Assembly (NCBI RefSeq): GCF_003363755.1
Contig: NZ_CP031396.1
Location: 4,434,501 to 4,498,500, forward strand
Origin: Pseudomonas protegens
GTDB taxonomy: Bacteria; Pseudomonadota; Gammaproteobacteria; Pseudomonadales; Pseudomonadaceae
Reading direction: 5' to 3'
DNA length: 64,000 nt
The position numbers were made by a program, and so were the translations under genes. The number at the start of each line of letters is the position of its first letter. Within the stretch, counting starts at the first letter, position 1. The notes beneath the pieces were generated by a model. The model was not told the DNA's origin. It saw nothing but the letters and a program-made list of their open reading frames with translations, and did no database searches. Shown here piece after piece: positions 9,978 through 18,636 of the stretch.

Positions 9978-11431
9978 CAGCGATCTCCCTGCTTGTCCAG
10001 GTGCTCACGGGCCAGGTCATGCAGCGACCGGGCGGCGGGTTTGGGCGCGCTGTGGTTCTGCGTCCAGGGGCCGACCTTGCTCGGGGTGAGGGCGCGCAGG
10101 CGGGTGGCGGCCAGGGTGAACAGGCGATACAGGGTCGGCGAGCTGTTGAGGCGGGCCCAGGCGTTCCAGATGAAGCGCTCCTTGCGCGAGTACTTGCTGC
10201 CCTGACCGCGCATCACTTGATGCGGGCTGTCCGGAGCCTTGACGTTCTCTTCCCGCAGGCGTCGCAGCAGTGCCGGGATCGGGATCTTCACCGGGCACAC
10301 TTCGCCACAGGCGCCGCACAGCGAGGAGGCGCTGGGGTGATCCGGCACCTTGGCCAGGCCCACCATGTGCGGGGTGATGATCTTGCCGATCGGCCCCGGG
10401 TAGACCTCGCCGTAGGTGTGGCCGCCGACCCGGGTGTAGACCGGGCAGTGGTTCATGCAGGCGCCGCAGCGGATGCAGTTCAGGGTCTGGCGCAGTTCGC
10501 TGTCGGCAAAGGCCTGGCTGCGGCCGTTGTCCAGCAGCACCAGGTGCACTTCCTGAGGGCCGTCCAGCTCATGCTCCTTGCGCGGGCCGGAGATCATGTT
10601 GACGTAGGTGGTGATGGGCTGGCCGAGGGCCGAGCGGGTCAGCAGTGAAAGCAGCGGCACCACATCGCGCAGGTTCTCGACGACTTTCTCGATCCCGGTG
10701 ACGGCAATGTGCACTGGCGGCACGGTGGTGGACATGCGCCCGTTGCCTTCGTTTTCCACCAGCAGCAGGGTGCCGGTCTCGGCCACAGCGAAGTTGACGC
10801 CGGAGACGCCGATATCGGCTTCGAAGAATTTCTGCCGCAAGACCTTGCGACCGATCTGAATGAGTTGGTCAACGTCCTTGGTGTACTCCACGCCGAGTTT
10901 GTCGTGGAACAAGGACGCGACCTGACCGGCATTCTTGTGGATCGCCGGCATAATGATGTGTGAAGGCTTCTCGTGGTCGAGCTGGACGATGAACTCGCCC
11001 ATGTCCGACTCAAGGCATTCAATGCCTTGTTCAGCGAGGACATGGTTCATTTCCATCTCTTCGCTGACCATCGATTTGCCCTTGATCACTTGCCGCGCCT
11101 CGTGAGCGCGGATGATCGAGAGGACGATGCCATTGGCTTCGTCCACCGTTTCCGCCCAGTGCACTGTCACACCGTTGCGGGTCAGGTTCTGTTCCAGGCG
11201 CTCGAGCAGGTCGGGCAGCTTGGATAACGCCCGGGCGCGAATCGCGTTGCCCAGGGCGCGCAGGTGTTCTCTTTCGTGGGCATCGCTGAACGAGGCCGCA
11301 CGCTTGGCCATGAGTGAATCCATGGCACTGCGAAAGTTGTTTCGCAGTTGTTTGTCCCCCAGGGCTTGGTGGGCCCGGGTTCGGAAATCGTCCGCCACGG
11401 TGGTGGTCGGAATCAGCTCGGGGGTGCTCAT
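9977..11431 (-). CDS. lutB: LutB iron–sulfur lactate utilisation protein
   Basis: The protein has 484 residues from the ATG at 11431, which is preceded by GGAGGTGCACA. An N-terminal LUD domain is followed by a bacterial ferredoxin segment with CIRCGACMNHCP (about residue 317) and CGACGEVCPVKIP (about 372), eight cysteines for two [4Fe-4S] clusters. A C-terminal DUF3390-like tail follows. It is the electron-transfer subunit of LutABC, taking electrons from lactate oxidation to the quinone pool. The open frame extends to 11653, but that part lies inside lutA. The lutA TGA and lutB ATG overlap as ATGA. Confidence 0.92.
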   Translation of the reverse strand: MSTPELIPTTTVADDFRTRAHQALGDKQLRNNFRSAMDSLMAKRAASFSDAHEREHLRALGNAIRARALSKLPDLLERLEQNLTRNGVTVHWAETVDEANGIVLSIIRAHEARQVIKGKSMVSEEMEMNHVLAEQGIECLESDMGEFIVQLDHEKPSHIIMPAIHKNAGQVASLFHDKLGVEYTKDVDQLIQIGRKVLRQKFFEADIGVSGVNFAVAETGTLLLVENEGNGRMSTTVPPVHIAVTGIEKVVENLRDVVPLLSLLTRSALGQPITTYVNMISGPRKEHELDGPQEVHLVLLDNGRSQAFADSELRQTLNCIRCGACMNHCPVYTRVGGHTYGEVYPGPIGKIITPHMVGLAKVPDHPSASSLCGACGEVCPVKIPIPALLRRLREENVKAPDSPHQVMRGQGSKYSRKERFIWNAWARLNSSPTLYRLFTLAATRLRALTPSKVGPWTQNHSAPKPAARSLHDLAREHLDKQGDR

Positions 11432-12252
11432 TGTGCACCTCCGGTACGTTGCCAGAGGAAGCTCGCCAGGTGCTGGCCGCGCAAGGCCTCTTGCTGTTTC
11501 TCCAGCGCGCCGTTGATGTTCATCAAGCAGCCGCAGTCGGCACTCAGTACCTGGTGCGCGCCGGATTCCTTCAGCGCGCGGGTCTTGTCCGCGACCATGG
11601 CGCCGGAGATGTCCGGCATTCGGACGCTGAAAGTCCCGCCAAAGCCACAGCATTCGCTTTCGTGGCTGTGTTCTACCCGTTCCACATTGCTCAGCTGTGA
11701 CAGCAACTCACGGCCGTGCAGGTGGGTGTTCATTTCCCGGCGTGCCGAGCAGGAGGTGTGCAGGGCCACCTTGACTGGCGCGCCGTTGTCCTTGAGCTGC
11801 ACCTTGCACACGTGCAGGAGAAATTCGGCCAGCTCGTAGGTGCGGGCGGCCAGGGCCTGCACCTGTTTCAGGGTTTCGGGCTCGTCCTTGAACAAGTCCG
11901 CGTAATGCTCGCGCAGCATGCCCGCGCAGGAACCCGAGGGCACCACCACCGGATAGTCACCGGCAAACAGCGCCAGTTGCGAGCGGGCCACGGTGCGCGC
12001 CTGCTCGGTGTAACCCGAGGTGTAGGCCGGTTGTCCGCAGCAGCTTTGCCCTTGCGGGTACTCCACGCGAATGCCTTCGCGCTCCAGCAGGTGAATCGCA
12101 TCCATCCCGGCTTCGGGATAGAACAGGTCGACCACGCAGGTGCCGAACAGGTAGACCCGCGCAGGTTTTGCGCTGGGGTACTGCCGGGGTGCGGCCAGCG
12201 GCGGTGCGACGCGGGTCGCATTGGGCACGGCGTTGTAGAAAAGCTCGCTCAT
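11428..12252 (-). CDS. lutA: LutA CCG-domain lactate utilisation protein
   Basis: The 274-residue product carries two cysteine-rich CCG domains, with QSCCGQPAYTSGY at about residue 70 and ESECCGFGGTFSVRMP at about 200. These motifs bind iron–sulfur or redox disulfide centres in GlpC, heterodisulfide reductase and LutA. It should form the L-lactate dehydrogenase complex with LutB and LutC. The first 30 residues are a divergent extension rich in alanine and proline before the conserved RVYLFGTCVVDLFYPEAG. It lies 141 bases after lldP and is coupled to lutB by an ATGA overlap. Confidence 0.92.
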   Translation of the reverse strand: MSELFYNAVPNATRVAPPLAAPRQYPSAKPARVYLFGTCVVDLFYPEAGMDAIHLLEREGIRVEYPQGQSCCGQPAYTSGYTEQARTVARSQLALFAGDYPVVVPSGSCAGMLREHYADLFKDEPETLKQVQALAARTYELAEFLLHVCKVQLKDNGAPVKVALHTSCSARREMNTHLHGRELLSQLSNVERVEHSHESECCGFGGTFSVRMPDISGAMVADKTRALKESGAHQVLSADCGCLMNINGALEKQQEALRGQHLASFLWQRTGGAQ

Positions 12253-12296
12253 CAGGCGTGTCTCCGGGTGGTCCCGGTTATTCGTCCGTTGCGGCG

Positions 12297-12376
12297 GCTG
12301 AAAGATAAACCAGCAAGCTTTCAGCAGCCTTGCAGACCGGGTGGTGAATGCGGACGCCGCGGGTAAGGGCGGCGTC
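12297..12376 (-). promoter_or_regulatory. Two hairpins in the lldP–lutA gap
   Basis: GACGCCGC (12353–12360) pairs with GCGGCGTC (12369–12376), and GCTGAAAG (12297–12304) pairs with CTTTCAGC (12318–12325). Both stems are perfect and lie between the lldP stop and the lutA start. Neither is followed by a U run. They may stabilise or process the operon mRNA so that permease and dehydrogenase are made in different amounts. Confidence 0.4.
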
Positions 12377-12393
12377 GGTTCTTTCAGTGTTGC

Positions 12394-14088
12394 TTAGTGC
12401 ACCAGCATGCCGGTGAACCAGTAGGCCTGGGCCAGGGTGATCAGGCCGACAATAGTGGCAAAGAACAGGCTGTGCTTGAGGGTGAAGCGGAATAGATCCG
12501 ACTCCTTGCCCACCAGGCCGGTGGCGGCGCAGGCCACGGCGATCGATTGCGGCGAGATCATCTTGCCGGTCACGCCGCCGCTGGTGTTGGCCGCGACCAT
12601 GAGGGTGTCGTTGACCCCGATCTGGTGCGCGGTGGTGGCCTGCAGCGAGCTGAACAGGGCGTTGGACGAGGTATCGGAACCGGTGAGGAACACCCCGAGC
12701 CAGCCCAGGAACGGCGAGAAGAACGGGAACGCCGCGCCGGTGCCCGCCAGGACCAGGGCCATGGTCGAAGACATGCCCGAGTAGTTGGTGACGAAGGCGA
12801 ACGCCAGCACCATGCCGATGGACAGGATCGGCCAGCGCAGCTCGTAGAAGGTCTCTTTTAAAGTGGTCAGACCAGTTTTGACGTTGATCTTCAGCACCAG
12901 CATGGAGACCAGCGCGGAGAAGAAAATCGCCGTGCCGGTGGCGGAGATCGGGTCGAGCTTGAACACCGCCGGGATGGCGGTGGGGGTGGTCACGATCGGC
13001 GCCATCTTGATCACCAGCTGATCCAGATGCGGGATGGCGAAGTTGAACACCCAGCCGTACATCGAGCCGCCGGCGGCGAACATCGCCTTGAAGGGCTTGA
13101 GGGTCCAGATGGTCACCAGCACGGTGAGGATCAGGAACGGCGACCAGGCCTTGAAAATCTGCCCCAGGCTGTAGGGCGAAGCGACGGTGTTGCGTGGCTG
13201 ACCGAAGCCGCCGACGCTGGCGATGACGGCCGCGCTGGAGGTGGCGCCGGCGATCTGCGCACCGGCGGTGCGCTTGGGCTGCCAGATTTTCAGGAACAGG
13301 GTCAGGGAGATCAGGCTGGCCAGGGCCGAGGTGATGTCCGGCAGTTCCGGGCCGATGAAGTTCGAGGTGAAGTACTGAGTGATGGCAAAGCTCAGGCCGG
13401 CTACCAGCGCGGCGGGCCAGGTCTCTTTGACGCCGCGCATACCGTCCATCATGAACACCAGCCAGAACGGCACGAACAGCGACAGCAGTGGCAGTTGGCG
13501 GCCGGTCATGGCGCCGATCTTGAAGGCGTCGATGCCCGTCACCTGGCCGGCGACGATGATCGGAATCCCCAGGGCGCCGAAGGCCACGGGCGCGGTGTTG
13601 GCGATCAGGCACAGGCCGGCGGCGTACAGCGGGTTGAAGCCCAGGCCTACCAGCAGGGCGGCGGTGATCGCCACCGGTGCGCCAAAGCCTGCCGCACCTT
13701 CGAGGAAGGCACCGAAGCAGAAACCGATCAGCAGCACCTGCAGGCGCTGGTCGTCGGTGATCGACAATACCGAGCTGCGGATGATTTCGAACTGGCCGCT
13801 CTTCACGGTCAGCTTGTAGAGGAACACGGCGGCGACAATGATCCAGGCGATGGGCCACAGACCGTAGGCAAATCCATAGCCAGCGGCAGCGAAGGCCATG
13901 TCGGCGGGCATCTTGAAGGCGAAGATCGCCACCAGGATCGACAAGGCCAGGGTGATACTCCCGGCGACGTGTCCTTTGAGACGGAACACGGCCAGAGCCA
14001 GGAAGAAGAACACGATCGGGATAACGGCGGCGAGGGCGGACAGGCCGAGGCTGCCAAGCGGGCTATAGAACTGTTGCCAGGTTTGCAT
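12394..14088 (-). CDS. lldP: L-lactate permease
   Basis: The 564-residue protein matches the LldP/LctP family in length and in signature segments such as GAFLEGAAGFGAPVAITAAL and GSDTSSNALFSSLQATTA. It has about 13 membrane segments and ends in a hydrophobic helix. The family imports L-lactate, D-lactate or glycolate with protons across the inner membrane. It is the first gene of the minus-strand lactate operon. A perfect 17-base palindrome lies 52 bases before its ATG, where a regulator could block its promoter. Confidence 0.95.
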   Translation of the reverse strand: MQTWQQFYSPLGSLGLSALAAVIPIVFFFLALAVFRLKGHVAGSITLALSILVAIFAFKMPADMAFAAAGYGFAYGLWPIAWIIVAAVFLYKLTVKSGQFEIIRSSVLSITDDQRLQVLLIGFCFGAFLEGAAGFGAPVAITAALLVGLGFNPLYAAGLCLIANTAPVAFGALGIPIIVAGQVTGIDAFKIGAMTGRQLPLLSLFVPFWLVFMMDGMRGVKETWPAALVAGLSFAITQYFTSNFIGPELPDITSALASLISLTLFLKIWQPKRTAGAQIAGATSSAAVIASVGGFGQPRNTVASPYSLGQIFKAWSPFLILTVLVTIWTLKPFKAMFAAGGSMYGWVFNFAIPHLDQLVIKMAPIVTTPTAIPAVFKLDPISATGTAIFFSALVSMLVLKINVKTGLTTLKETFYELRWPILSIGMVLAFAFVTNYSGMSSTMALVLAGTGAAFPFFSPFLGWLGVFLTGSDTSSNALFSSLQATTAHQIGVNDTLMVAANTSGGVTGKMISPQSIAVACAATGLVGKESDLFRFTLKHSLFFATIVGLITLAQAYWFTGMLVH

Positions 14089-14139
14089 AATGGGGTGGCC
14101 CCTAATTGTTGTTGGTCAGGCACTGCTAGCGTCTTGGTT

Positions 14140-14156
14140 AATTGGTAAGACCAATT
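14140..14156. promoter_or_regulatory. LldR-type operator
   Basis: AATTGGTAAGACCAATT is a perfect palindrome around a 3-base centre and matches the ATTGGT-N3-ACCAAT pattern bound by the PdhR/LldR branch of FadR-type GntR regulators. It lies in the divergent lldP/lldR gap. It is the only such site I saw there. Confidence 0.85.
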
Positions 14157-14349
14157 TACAATCGCTGTTGGCTAGGGTAAAAGCGTTGTGCGCGGTGTGT
14201 CAATTTGCCGCCCTAAAACTTTTGTCGAATGCGCTATGGCGCGGCCATCTGATGGGTACAAATGGCTGCGTTCTGCCAGGTGTTGGCGCGCCGTGAATAG
14301 GCCAGAATAGAGCCCCCCGGCGATGGGTCGGGAGGGTGGAGAGTGAGTC

Positions 14350-15117
14350 ATGGGGTTTGATCAGATACGCCAGCGCCGTTTGTCCGACGATATTGTCGAG
14401 CGTCTGGAAGGGATGATTCTTGAAGGCACTTTGAAGGCTGGCGAGCGGCTGCCGGCCGAGCGTGCCTTGGCCGAGCAGTTCGGTGTCTCCCGTCCCTCAC
14501 TGCGCGAGGCGATCCAGAAGCTGACGGCCAAGGGCTTGCTGATCAGCCGTCAGGGCGGCGGCAACTACGTGGTGGAATCCCTGGGCTCGACCTTCAGCGA
14601 TCCTTTGCTGCACCTGTTGGAAAACAACACGGATGCCCAGCGCGATCTGCTGGAGTTCCGCCATACCCTGGAGGCGTCTTGCGCTTATTACGCGGCGTTG
14701 CGTGCGACGGCGGTGGATCGTGAGCGGCTGACTCAAGCTTTCGAGGAGTTGCAGGATTGTTATTCCCGCTCCGACGATGTCAGTCGTATCGAGGAGGGGG
14801 CGGCGGATGCCAAGTTCCACCTGGCGATTGCCGAGGCCAGCCATAACGCGGTGTTGCTGCACACCATTCGCGGCCTGTTCGACCTGCTCAAGCGCAACGT
14901 GGTGACCAACATCGGCGGCATGTACAAGCAGCGCACGGAAACCCGCGACATGCTGATCAGTCAGCACCGCGATCTGTACTTGGCGATTATTGAAGGGCGT
15001 GCGGAAGAGGCTCGGGAAGTTTCCAGTCGGCACATTCTTTATGTGCAAGAGGTGCTTGAGGAAGTGCGTCAGGAAGTGCAGCGAGTAGCCCGGGCCGAAC
15101 GGCGCAAGGGCATGTAA
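14350..15117 (+). CDS. lldR: FadR/GntR-family lactate regulator
   Basis: The 255-residue protein has an N-terminal winged helix (about 8–75, with AGERLPAERALAEQFGVSR and SLREAIQKL) and a C-terminal FCD ligand-binding domain (about 95–235). The FCD domain carries conserved helix residues in FHLAIAEASHN, which usually bind a metal and an organic acid. Divergent position to the lldP–lutABC–dld operon, with the palindromic operator between, makes it the lactate-responsive repressor. The ATG follows GGGAGGGTGGAGAG. A REP pair follows the stop codon at once. Confidence 0.92.
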   Translation: MGFDQIRQRRLSDDIVERLEGMILEGTLKAGERLPAERALAEQFGVSRPSLREAIQKLTAKGLLISRQGGGNYVVESLGSTFSDPLLHLLENNTDAQRDLLEFRHTLEASCAYYAALRATAVDRERLTQAFEELQDCYSRSDDVSRIEEGAADAKFHLAIAEASHNAVLLHTIRGLFDLLKRNVVTNIGGMYKQRTETRDMLISQHRDLYLAIIEGRAEEAREVSSRHILYVQEVLEEVRQEVQRVARAERRKGM

Positions 15118-15121
15118 TGCA

Positions 15122-15179
15122 AATCGCCGGCAAGCCGGCTCCTACCTGGGTGTTGTAGGAGCCTGCTTGCCGGCGAAAG
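15122..15179. repeat. Inverted pair of REP (extragenic palindromic) elements
   Basis: AATCGCCGGCAAGCCGGCTCCTAC (15122–15145, a REP in one orientation) faces GTAGGAGCCTGCTTGCCGGCGAAAG (15155–15179). This CTCCTAC/GTAGGAG plus GCCGGC core is the common Pseudomonas REP family arranged as a BIME. It fills the convergent gap between lldR and smpB and may act as a transcript end. Confidence 0.85.
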
Positions 15180-15198
15180 CGACCTCAAGGCAGGAAGA

Positions 15199-15681
15199 TC
15201 AGTCTTCCTTGCCCTTGGTCCGCACCGCACGCTGCAGCTCGCGATCGGAATCGCGCTCGCGTTCGGTGTGACGCTTGTCGTATTCCTTCTTGCCCTTGCC
15301 CAGTGCGATTTCACACTTGACCAGGTGCTTGCTCCAGTAGAGCGAAAGGCACACACAGGCGTAACCCTTCTGCTGCACGGCGGCGAACAGCTTTTCCAGC
15401 TCGCGCTGGTTGAGCAGCAGCTTGCGCGAGCGCGTCGGGTCGGCAATGACGTGGGTACTTGCAGTGGTCAGCGGGGTGAAATGGCTGCCGAACAGCCAGG
15501 CCTCGCCATCCTTGAGCAGCACGTAACTGTCCACCAGTTGCGCCTTGCCCGCCCGCAGACTCTTTACTTCCCAGCCGGCCAGGACCAGTCCAGCCTCGAA
15601 CCGATGTTCGATGAAGTAATCGTGACGCGCCTTTTTATTTTGCGCGATGGTCCCTGTTGGGTGTTTCTTCTGTTTAGCCAT
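15199..15681 (-). CDS. smpB: SsrA-binding protein
   Basis: The 160-residue product shows family landmarks GTIAQNKKARHDYFIEHRFE at the N-terminus, AGLVLAGWEVKSLRAGKAQL, and a C-terminal basic tail (KGKKEYDKRHTERERD) that enters the empty mRNA channel. SmpB binds the tRNA-like domain of tmRNA and brings it to stalled ribosomes. Its RNA partner is encoded at 5520–5913 in the same window and on the same strand. The gene is convergent with lldR and divergent from the symporter that follows. Confidence 0.96.
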   Translation of the reverse strand: MAKQKKHPTGTIAQNKKARHDYFIEHRFEAGLVLAGWEVKSLRAGKAQLVDSYVLLKDGEAWLFGSHFTPLTTASTHVIADPTRSRKLLLNQRELEKLFAAVQQKGYACVCLSLYWSKHLVKCEIALGKGKKEYDKRHTERERDSDRELQRAVRTKGKED

Positions 15682-15798
15682 AGGGGCGGCATTATAGGGA
15701 GTTGCGCGCGCGTCGGCTACGGTGACGCAGCGTGCTTGAGCAGGTTGATTGAATCCCGGACAATGCGGCCTCTTTTTTTTCGGTTGGGCGCGTTAACG

Positions 15799-17202
15799 AT
15801 GTCGACAGACAGGGTCTCTGTCCACGGCGGCTGGGCAAGCCGCTGGGTCTTTATACTCGCTGCAACTGGTTCGGCCGTGGGCCTGGGGAGCATCTGGAAA
15901 TTCCCCTACATGGTCGGTGTCTATGGTGGTGGTGCTTTTGTCCTGGTGTTTCTGGCGTGTATTGCGCTGATCGGCTTGCCGGTGATGCTGGCGGAAACCT
16001 TGATTGGCCGTCGGGCACGGCAGAGTCCCGCCAATGCCCTGAAGGTGCTGGCTCTGGAGGCGGGGCATTCGGCTAAGTGGTCCTGGGGCGCCTTCGCCGG
16101 AATGATCACGGCGCTGCTGATTCTTTCCTTCTATAGCGTGGTGGGTGGTTGGTCCCTGGACTACATCATCGATATGGGGCGCGGCGACTTTCAGGGTGTC
16201 ACGGCGGATCAGGTTAGTGTGTACTTCTCCGCGGTGACGGCCGACCCGTGGCGACTGACGCTTTGGCACACGCTGTTCATGCTGCTGTCGGCATTGGTGA
16301 TTGCCAAGGGAGTGGTCGCTGGGCTTGAACGCAGTTTGCGGATCATGATGCCGCTGCTGTTCGTGATGCTGTTGGTGCTGCTGGGCTACAGCATGACCAC
16401 CGGGCATTTCATGCAGGGCCTGCATTTCATGTTCGACTTCAGCCTGGACCGCTTGTTGGACGGACTGCTGCCGGCCATGGGGCATGCGTTCTTTTCCCTC
16501 AGCGTGGGGGTTGGTTCGATCATGATCTACGGTGCCTACATGCCCAAGCATTCCTCCCTGGCTGGCACCGTGGTCGGTGTGGCGCTGCTGGATACCTTCG
16601 TTTCGCTGGTGGCGGGAATGGCCCTGTTCCCCATCGTATTCGCTGCCGGGCTGAATCCCAGCGAGGGGCCAGGCCTGATGTTCATCAGCCTGCCGTTTGC
16701 CTTCGGCAATGTGGCGTTCGGCCAGCTTATGGGCGTAGTGTTCTTTATCCTGGTGGCGATTGCTGCCTGGAGTTCGGCGATTTCCTTGTTGGAACCGATG
16801 GTGGCTTATCTCGTCGAGAGGACTAAAATCCGCCGCGGCTGGGTGACATTCTGGCTGGCGTTCAGTTGCTGGTTCGTGGGATTGGGAACGGTGTTCTCTT
16901 TCAACATCTGGCAGCAGGCCAAATTCTTCGTGAACGAAGGCGGTGTTTTTCATCTCTACCGATGGGGCGCGGCCGGTGGTCTGGATTTCTTTGGCGTAAT
17001 CGACTTTTTCACCTCGCGGATCATGTTGCCTCTTGGCGGTTTGTGCTTCGTGGTGTTTGCAGGTTGGGTGATGGGCCGTGAGGCTGTTCGTGATGAGTTG
17101 TCGTTGCGTAGTCCGTTGTTGTTCACCCTGGCCTTGTTTTTGATGCGCTATGTGGCGCCCGTCGGCATTCTTGTGGTGTTTGCCGCCCAGTTGTGGAAAT
17201 GA
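15799..17202 (+). CDS. Sodium:neurotransmitter-symporter-family transporter
   Basis: From the ATG at 15799 the protein is 467 residues with about 12 membrane segments. The first helix carries AATGSAVGLGSIWKFPYMVG, the sodium- and substrate-binding unwound helix of the NSS (SNF, LeuT-like) family, and ESLIGRRAR-like AETLIGRRARQSP follows the second helix. Bacterial members import amino acids or related amines with sodium; the substrate here is unknown. The open frame extends far upstream across smpB, but the conserved N-terminus VSVHGGWASRWVF sets the start. Eight bases separate it from ratA. Confidence 0.9.
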   Translation: MSTDRVSVHGGWASRWVFILAATGSAVGLGSIWKFPYMVGVYGGGAFVLVFLACIALIGLPVMLAETLIGRRARQSPANALKVLALEAGHSAKWSWGAFAGMITALLILSFYSVVGGWSLDYIIDMGRGDFQGVTADQVSVYFSAVTADPWRLTLWHTLFMLLSALVIAKGVVAGLERSLRIMMPLLFVMLLVLLGYSMTTGHFMQGLHFMFDFSLDRLLDGLLPAMGHAFFSLSVGVGSIMIYGAYMPKHSSLAGTVVGVALLDTFVSLVAGMALFPIVFAAGLNPSEGPGLMFISLPFAFGNVAFGQLMGVVFFILVAIAAWSSAISLLEPMVAYLVERTKIRRGWVTFWLAFSCWFVGLGTVFSFNIWQQAKFFVNEGGVFHLYRWGAAGGLDFFGVIDFFTSRIMLPLGGLCFVVFAGWVMGREAVRDELSLRSPLLFTLALFLMRYVAPVGILVVFAAQLWK

Positions 17203-17209
17203 AGCTCAC

Positions 17210-17644
17210 ATGACGACCCATATTCAACGTTCGGCCCTTTTGCCCTATCCGGCGCAGTTTCTGTATGACCTGGTCAATGATGTGGCCCGTTACCCGGAGT
17301 TTCTGCCCTGGTGCTCTTCGGCCGAGGTGCTGGAAAACAGCGAGGAACGGATGCGTGCCAGCCTGGCGGTGGCCAAGGGCGGCATGAGCCAGCGTTTTGT
17401 GACTTGCAATACCCTGGTGCCGGGACAGTCGATCGAGATGAACCTGGAAGAGGGGCCGTTCAACCAACTGCATGGGTTATGGGTGTTCAAGCCGTTGGGG
17501 GAGAAGGCCTGCAAGATCAGCCTCGATCTGTCGTTCGACTACGCCGGGCCGTTGGTGCGTGCCACTCTGGGGCCTCTGTTTAATCAGGCGGCCAATACTC
17601 TGGTGGACGCATTCTGTCAGCGGGCCAAGCAACTGCATGGTTGA
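17210..17644 (+). CDS. ratA: RatA-family START-domain protein
   Basis: The 144-residue protein is a START/SRPBCC (coenzyme Q-binding Coq10-like) domain protein, with YDLVNDVARYPEFLPWCS and WVFKPLGEKACKISLDLSF as family segments. In E. coli RatA was described as a ribosome association toxin, while the Coq10 homologues help ubiquinone function; which applies here is open. It directly precedes rnfH with a short overlap, the usual ratA–rnfH pair near smpB in gamma-proteobacteria. The start at 17210 gives the family length. Confidence 0.9.
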   Translation: MTTHIQRSALLPYPAQFLYDLVNDVARYPEFLPWCSSAEVLENSEERMRASLAVAKGGMSQRFVTCNTLVPGQSIEMNLEEGPFNQLHGLWVFKPLGEKACKISLDLSFDYAGPLVRATLGPLFNQAANTLVDAFCQRAKQLHG

Positions 17645-17951
17645 GCCTCTGATTGTCATCGAGGTGGTTCACGCTGCCGTCGACCGCCAGGTGCTGCTGA
17701 GTGTACAAGTGCCCCAGGGTTCGACCCTGCTTGCAGCGTTGGAGGCTTCTTCTATAAAGGAGCATTTTGCGGGGCTGGATCTGGCGGCGTGTCCGGTGGG
17801 AATCTTCGGAAAGCAGGTATCCGATCCTGGGCAATATGTAGTTCAGGCCGGAGATCGAATTGAAATCTATCGTCCGCTGTTGGCCGATCCGAAAGAGGTG
17901 CGGCGTCTGCGTGCCGCCAAGGCGGCCGAGGCTCGTAAGCGTGAGCAGTGA
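17637..17951 (+). CDS. rnfH: RnfH-family ubiquitin-fold protein
   Basis: The 104-residue protein matches the RnfH (UPF0125, YfjF) family, a beta-grasp fold with VEPLIVIEVVHA at the N-terminus and GDRIEIYRPLLADPKEVRR near the C-terminus. Its function is not established. The ATG at 17637 overlaps the end of ratA by eight bases, so the two are translationally coupled. A strong terminator follows 20 bases after its stop. Confidence 0.9.
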   Translation: MVEPLIVIEVVHAAVDRQVLLSVQVPQGSTLLAALEASSIKEHFAGLDLAACPVGIFGKQVSDPGQYVVQAGDRIEIYRPLLADPKEVRRLRAAKAAEARKREQ

Positions 17952-17970
17952 TCGTTAGCGACAGCCAATA

Positions 17971-17998
17971 AAAAGCCCGGGCATGCCCGGGCTTTTTT
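17971..17998. terminator. Bidirectional terminator between rnfH and bamE
   Basis: AAAAGCCCGGGC and GCCCGGGCTTTT form a strong stem sharing a central ATG-containing loop, with TTTTTT on the plus side and an A run that gives Ts on the minus side. It serves convergent rnfH and bamE. Confidence 0.92.
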
Positions 17999-18010
17999 AT
18001 TCGCCACAAA

Positions 18011-18538
18011 TTATTGCGGAGAAGTGTCCAGTGGTTCAGGAGTAGGCACTGGTACGGTTTCGACGCCATCCACATCCTTCTGGATCTGGTCCAGCAGCGA
18101 ACCCGGTTTGACCGGTTTCTCGGCTTTTGGCTTCTCGGCGTTCTCGGCAGGGGCGGTAACGGTGTTGCCGCTCTCCTTGCCCAACAGGGCTTCGTCGCGG
18201 CTTACGCCTGGCATGAAGTCGCCGGCCAAGCTAACCAGTTGGTCGTTGCCGTTGAAGATCAGGCTGACGCGTTCCTGTTGGCGTTCACCGCCACCAGGTT
18301 GCAGGCTGTAGAGATAATCCCAGCGATCGGCATGGAACGTGTCGGTCAACAGAGGGTTGCCCATGATAAACCTTACTTGCCGTCGGGTCATTCCCGGGCG
18401 CAACTGGTCTATCATGTCCTGCGTCACGACATTGCCCTGCTGGATGTCGATTTTGTAAACCCCGGGGAATGAACAACCGGCGAGTGCGAGCAGTCCCACG
18501 AAGGTGAAACTGGTTAGCAAGAGCTTGGTGTTTTGCAT
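18011..18538 (-). CDS. bamE: BamE/OmlA outer-membrane lipoprotein
   Basis: The 175-residue precursor has a lipoprotein signal with the lipobox LALAGC, so the mature protein starts at Cys22. The SmpA/OmlA core follows, with GNVVTQDMIDQLRPGMTRRQV and FIMGNPLLTDTFHADRWDYLY. BamE is the small lipoprotein of the BAM complex that folds beta-barrel proteins into the outer membrane. The Pseudomonas form has a longer, Pro/Glu-rich tail (from about residue 125), as here. It is divergent from fur, the usual order in this genus. Confidence 0.95.
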   Translation of the reverse strand: MQNTKLLLTSFTFVGLLALAGCSFPGVYKIDIQQGNVVTQDMIDQLRPGMTRRQVRFIMGNPLLTDTFHADRWDYLYSLQPGGGERQQERVSLIFNGNDQLVSLAGDFMPGVSRDEALLGKESGNTVTAPAENAEKPKAEKPVKPGSLLDQIQKDVDGVETVPVPTPEPLDTSPQ

Positions 18539-18636
18539 CGGTGGGCGACTTCCACTATCTTGGCTGGGACAACGTAAACCCCGATCATACCCGCATTAAG
18601 AGAAGCTGCGAAGCAGCATCGGCGAGAAAGCTGACC

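Noticed and set aside
15268..15798. N-terminal extension of the symporter frame upstream of 15799
   Set aside because: It overlaps smpB on the other strand and the conserved family start is at 15799.
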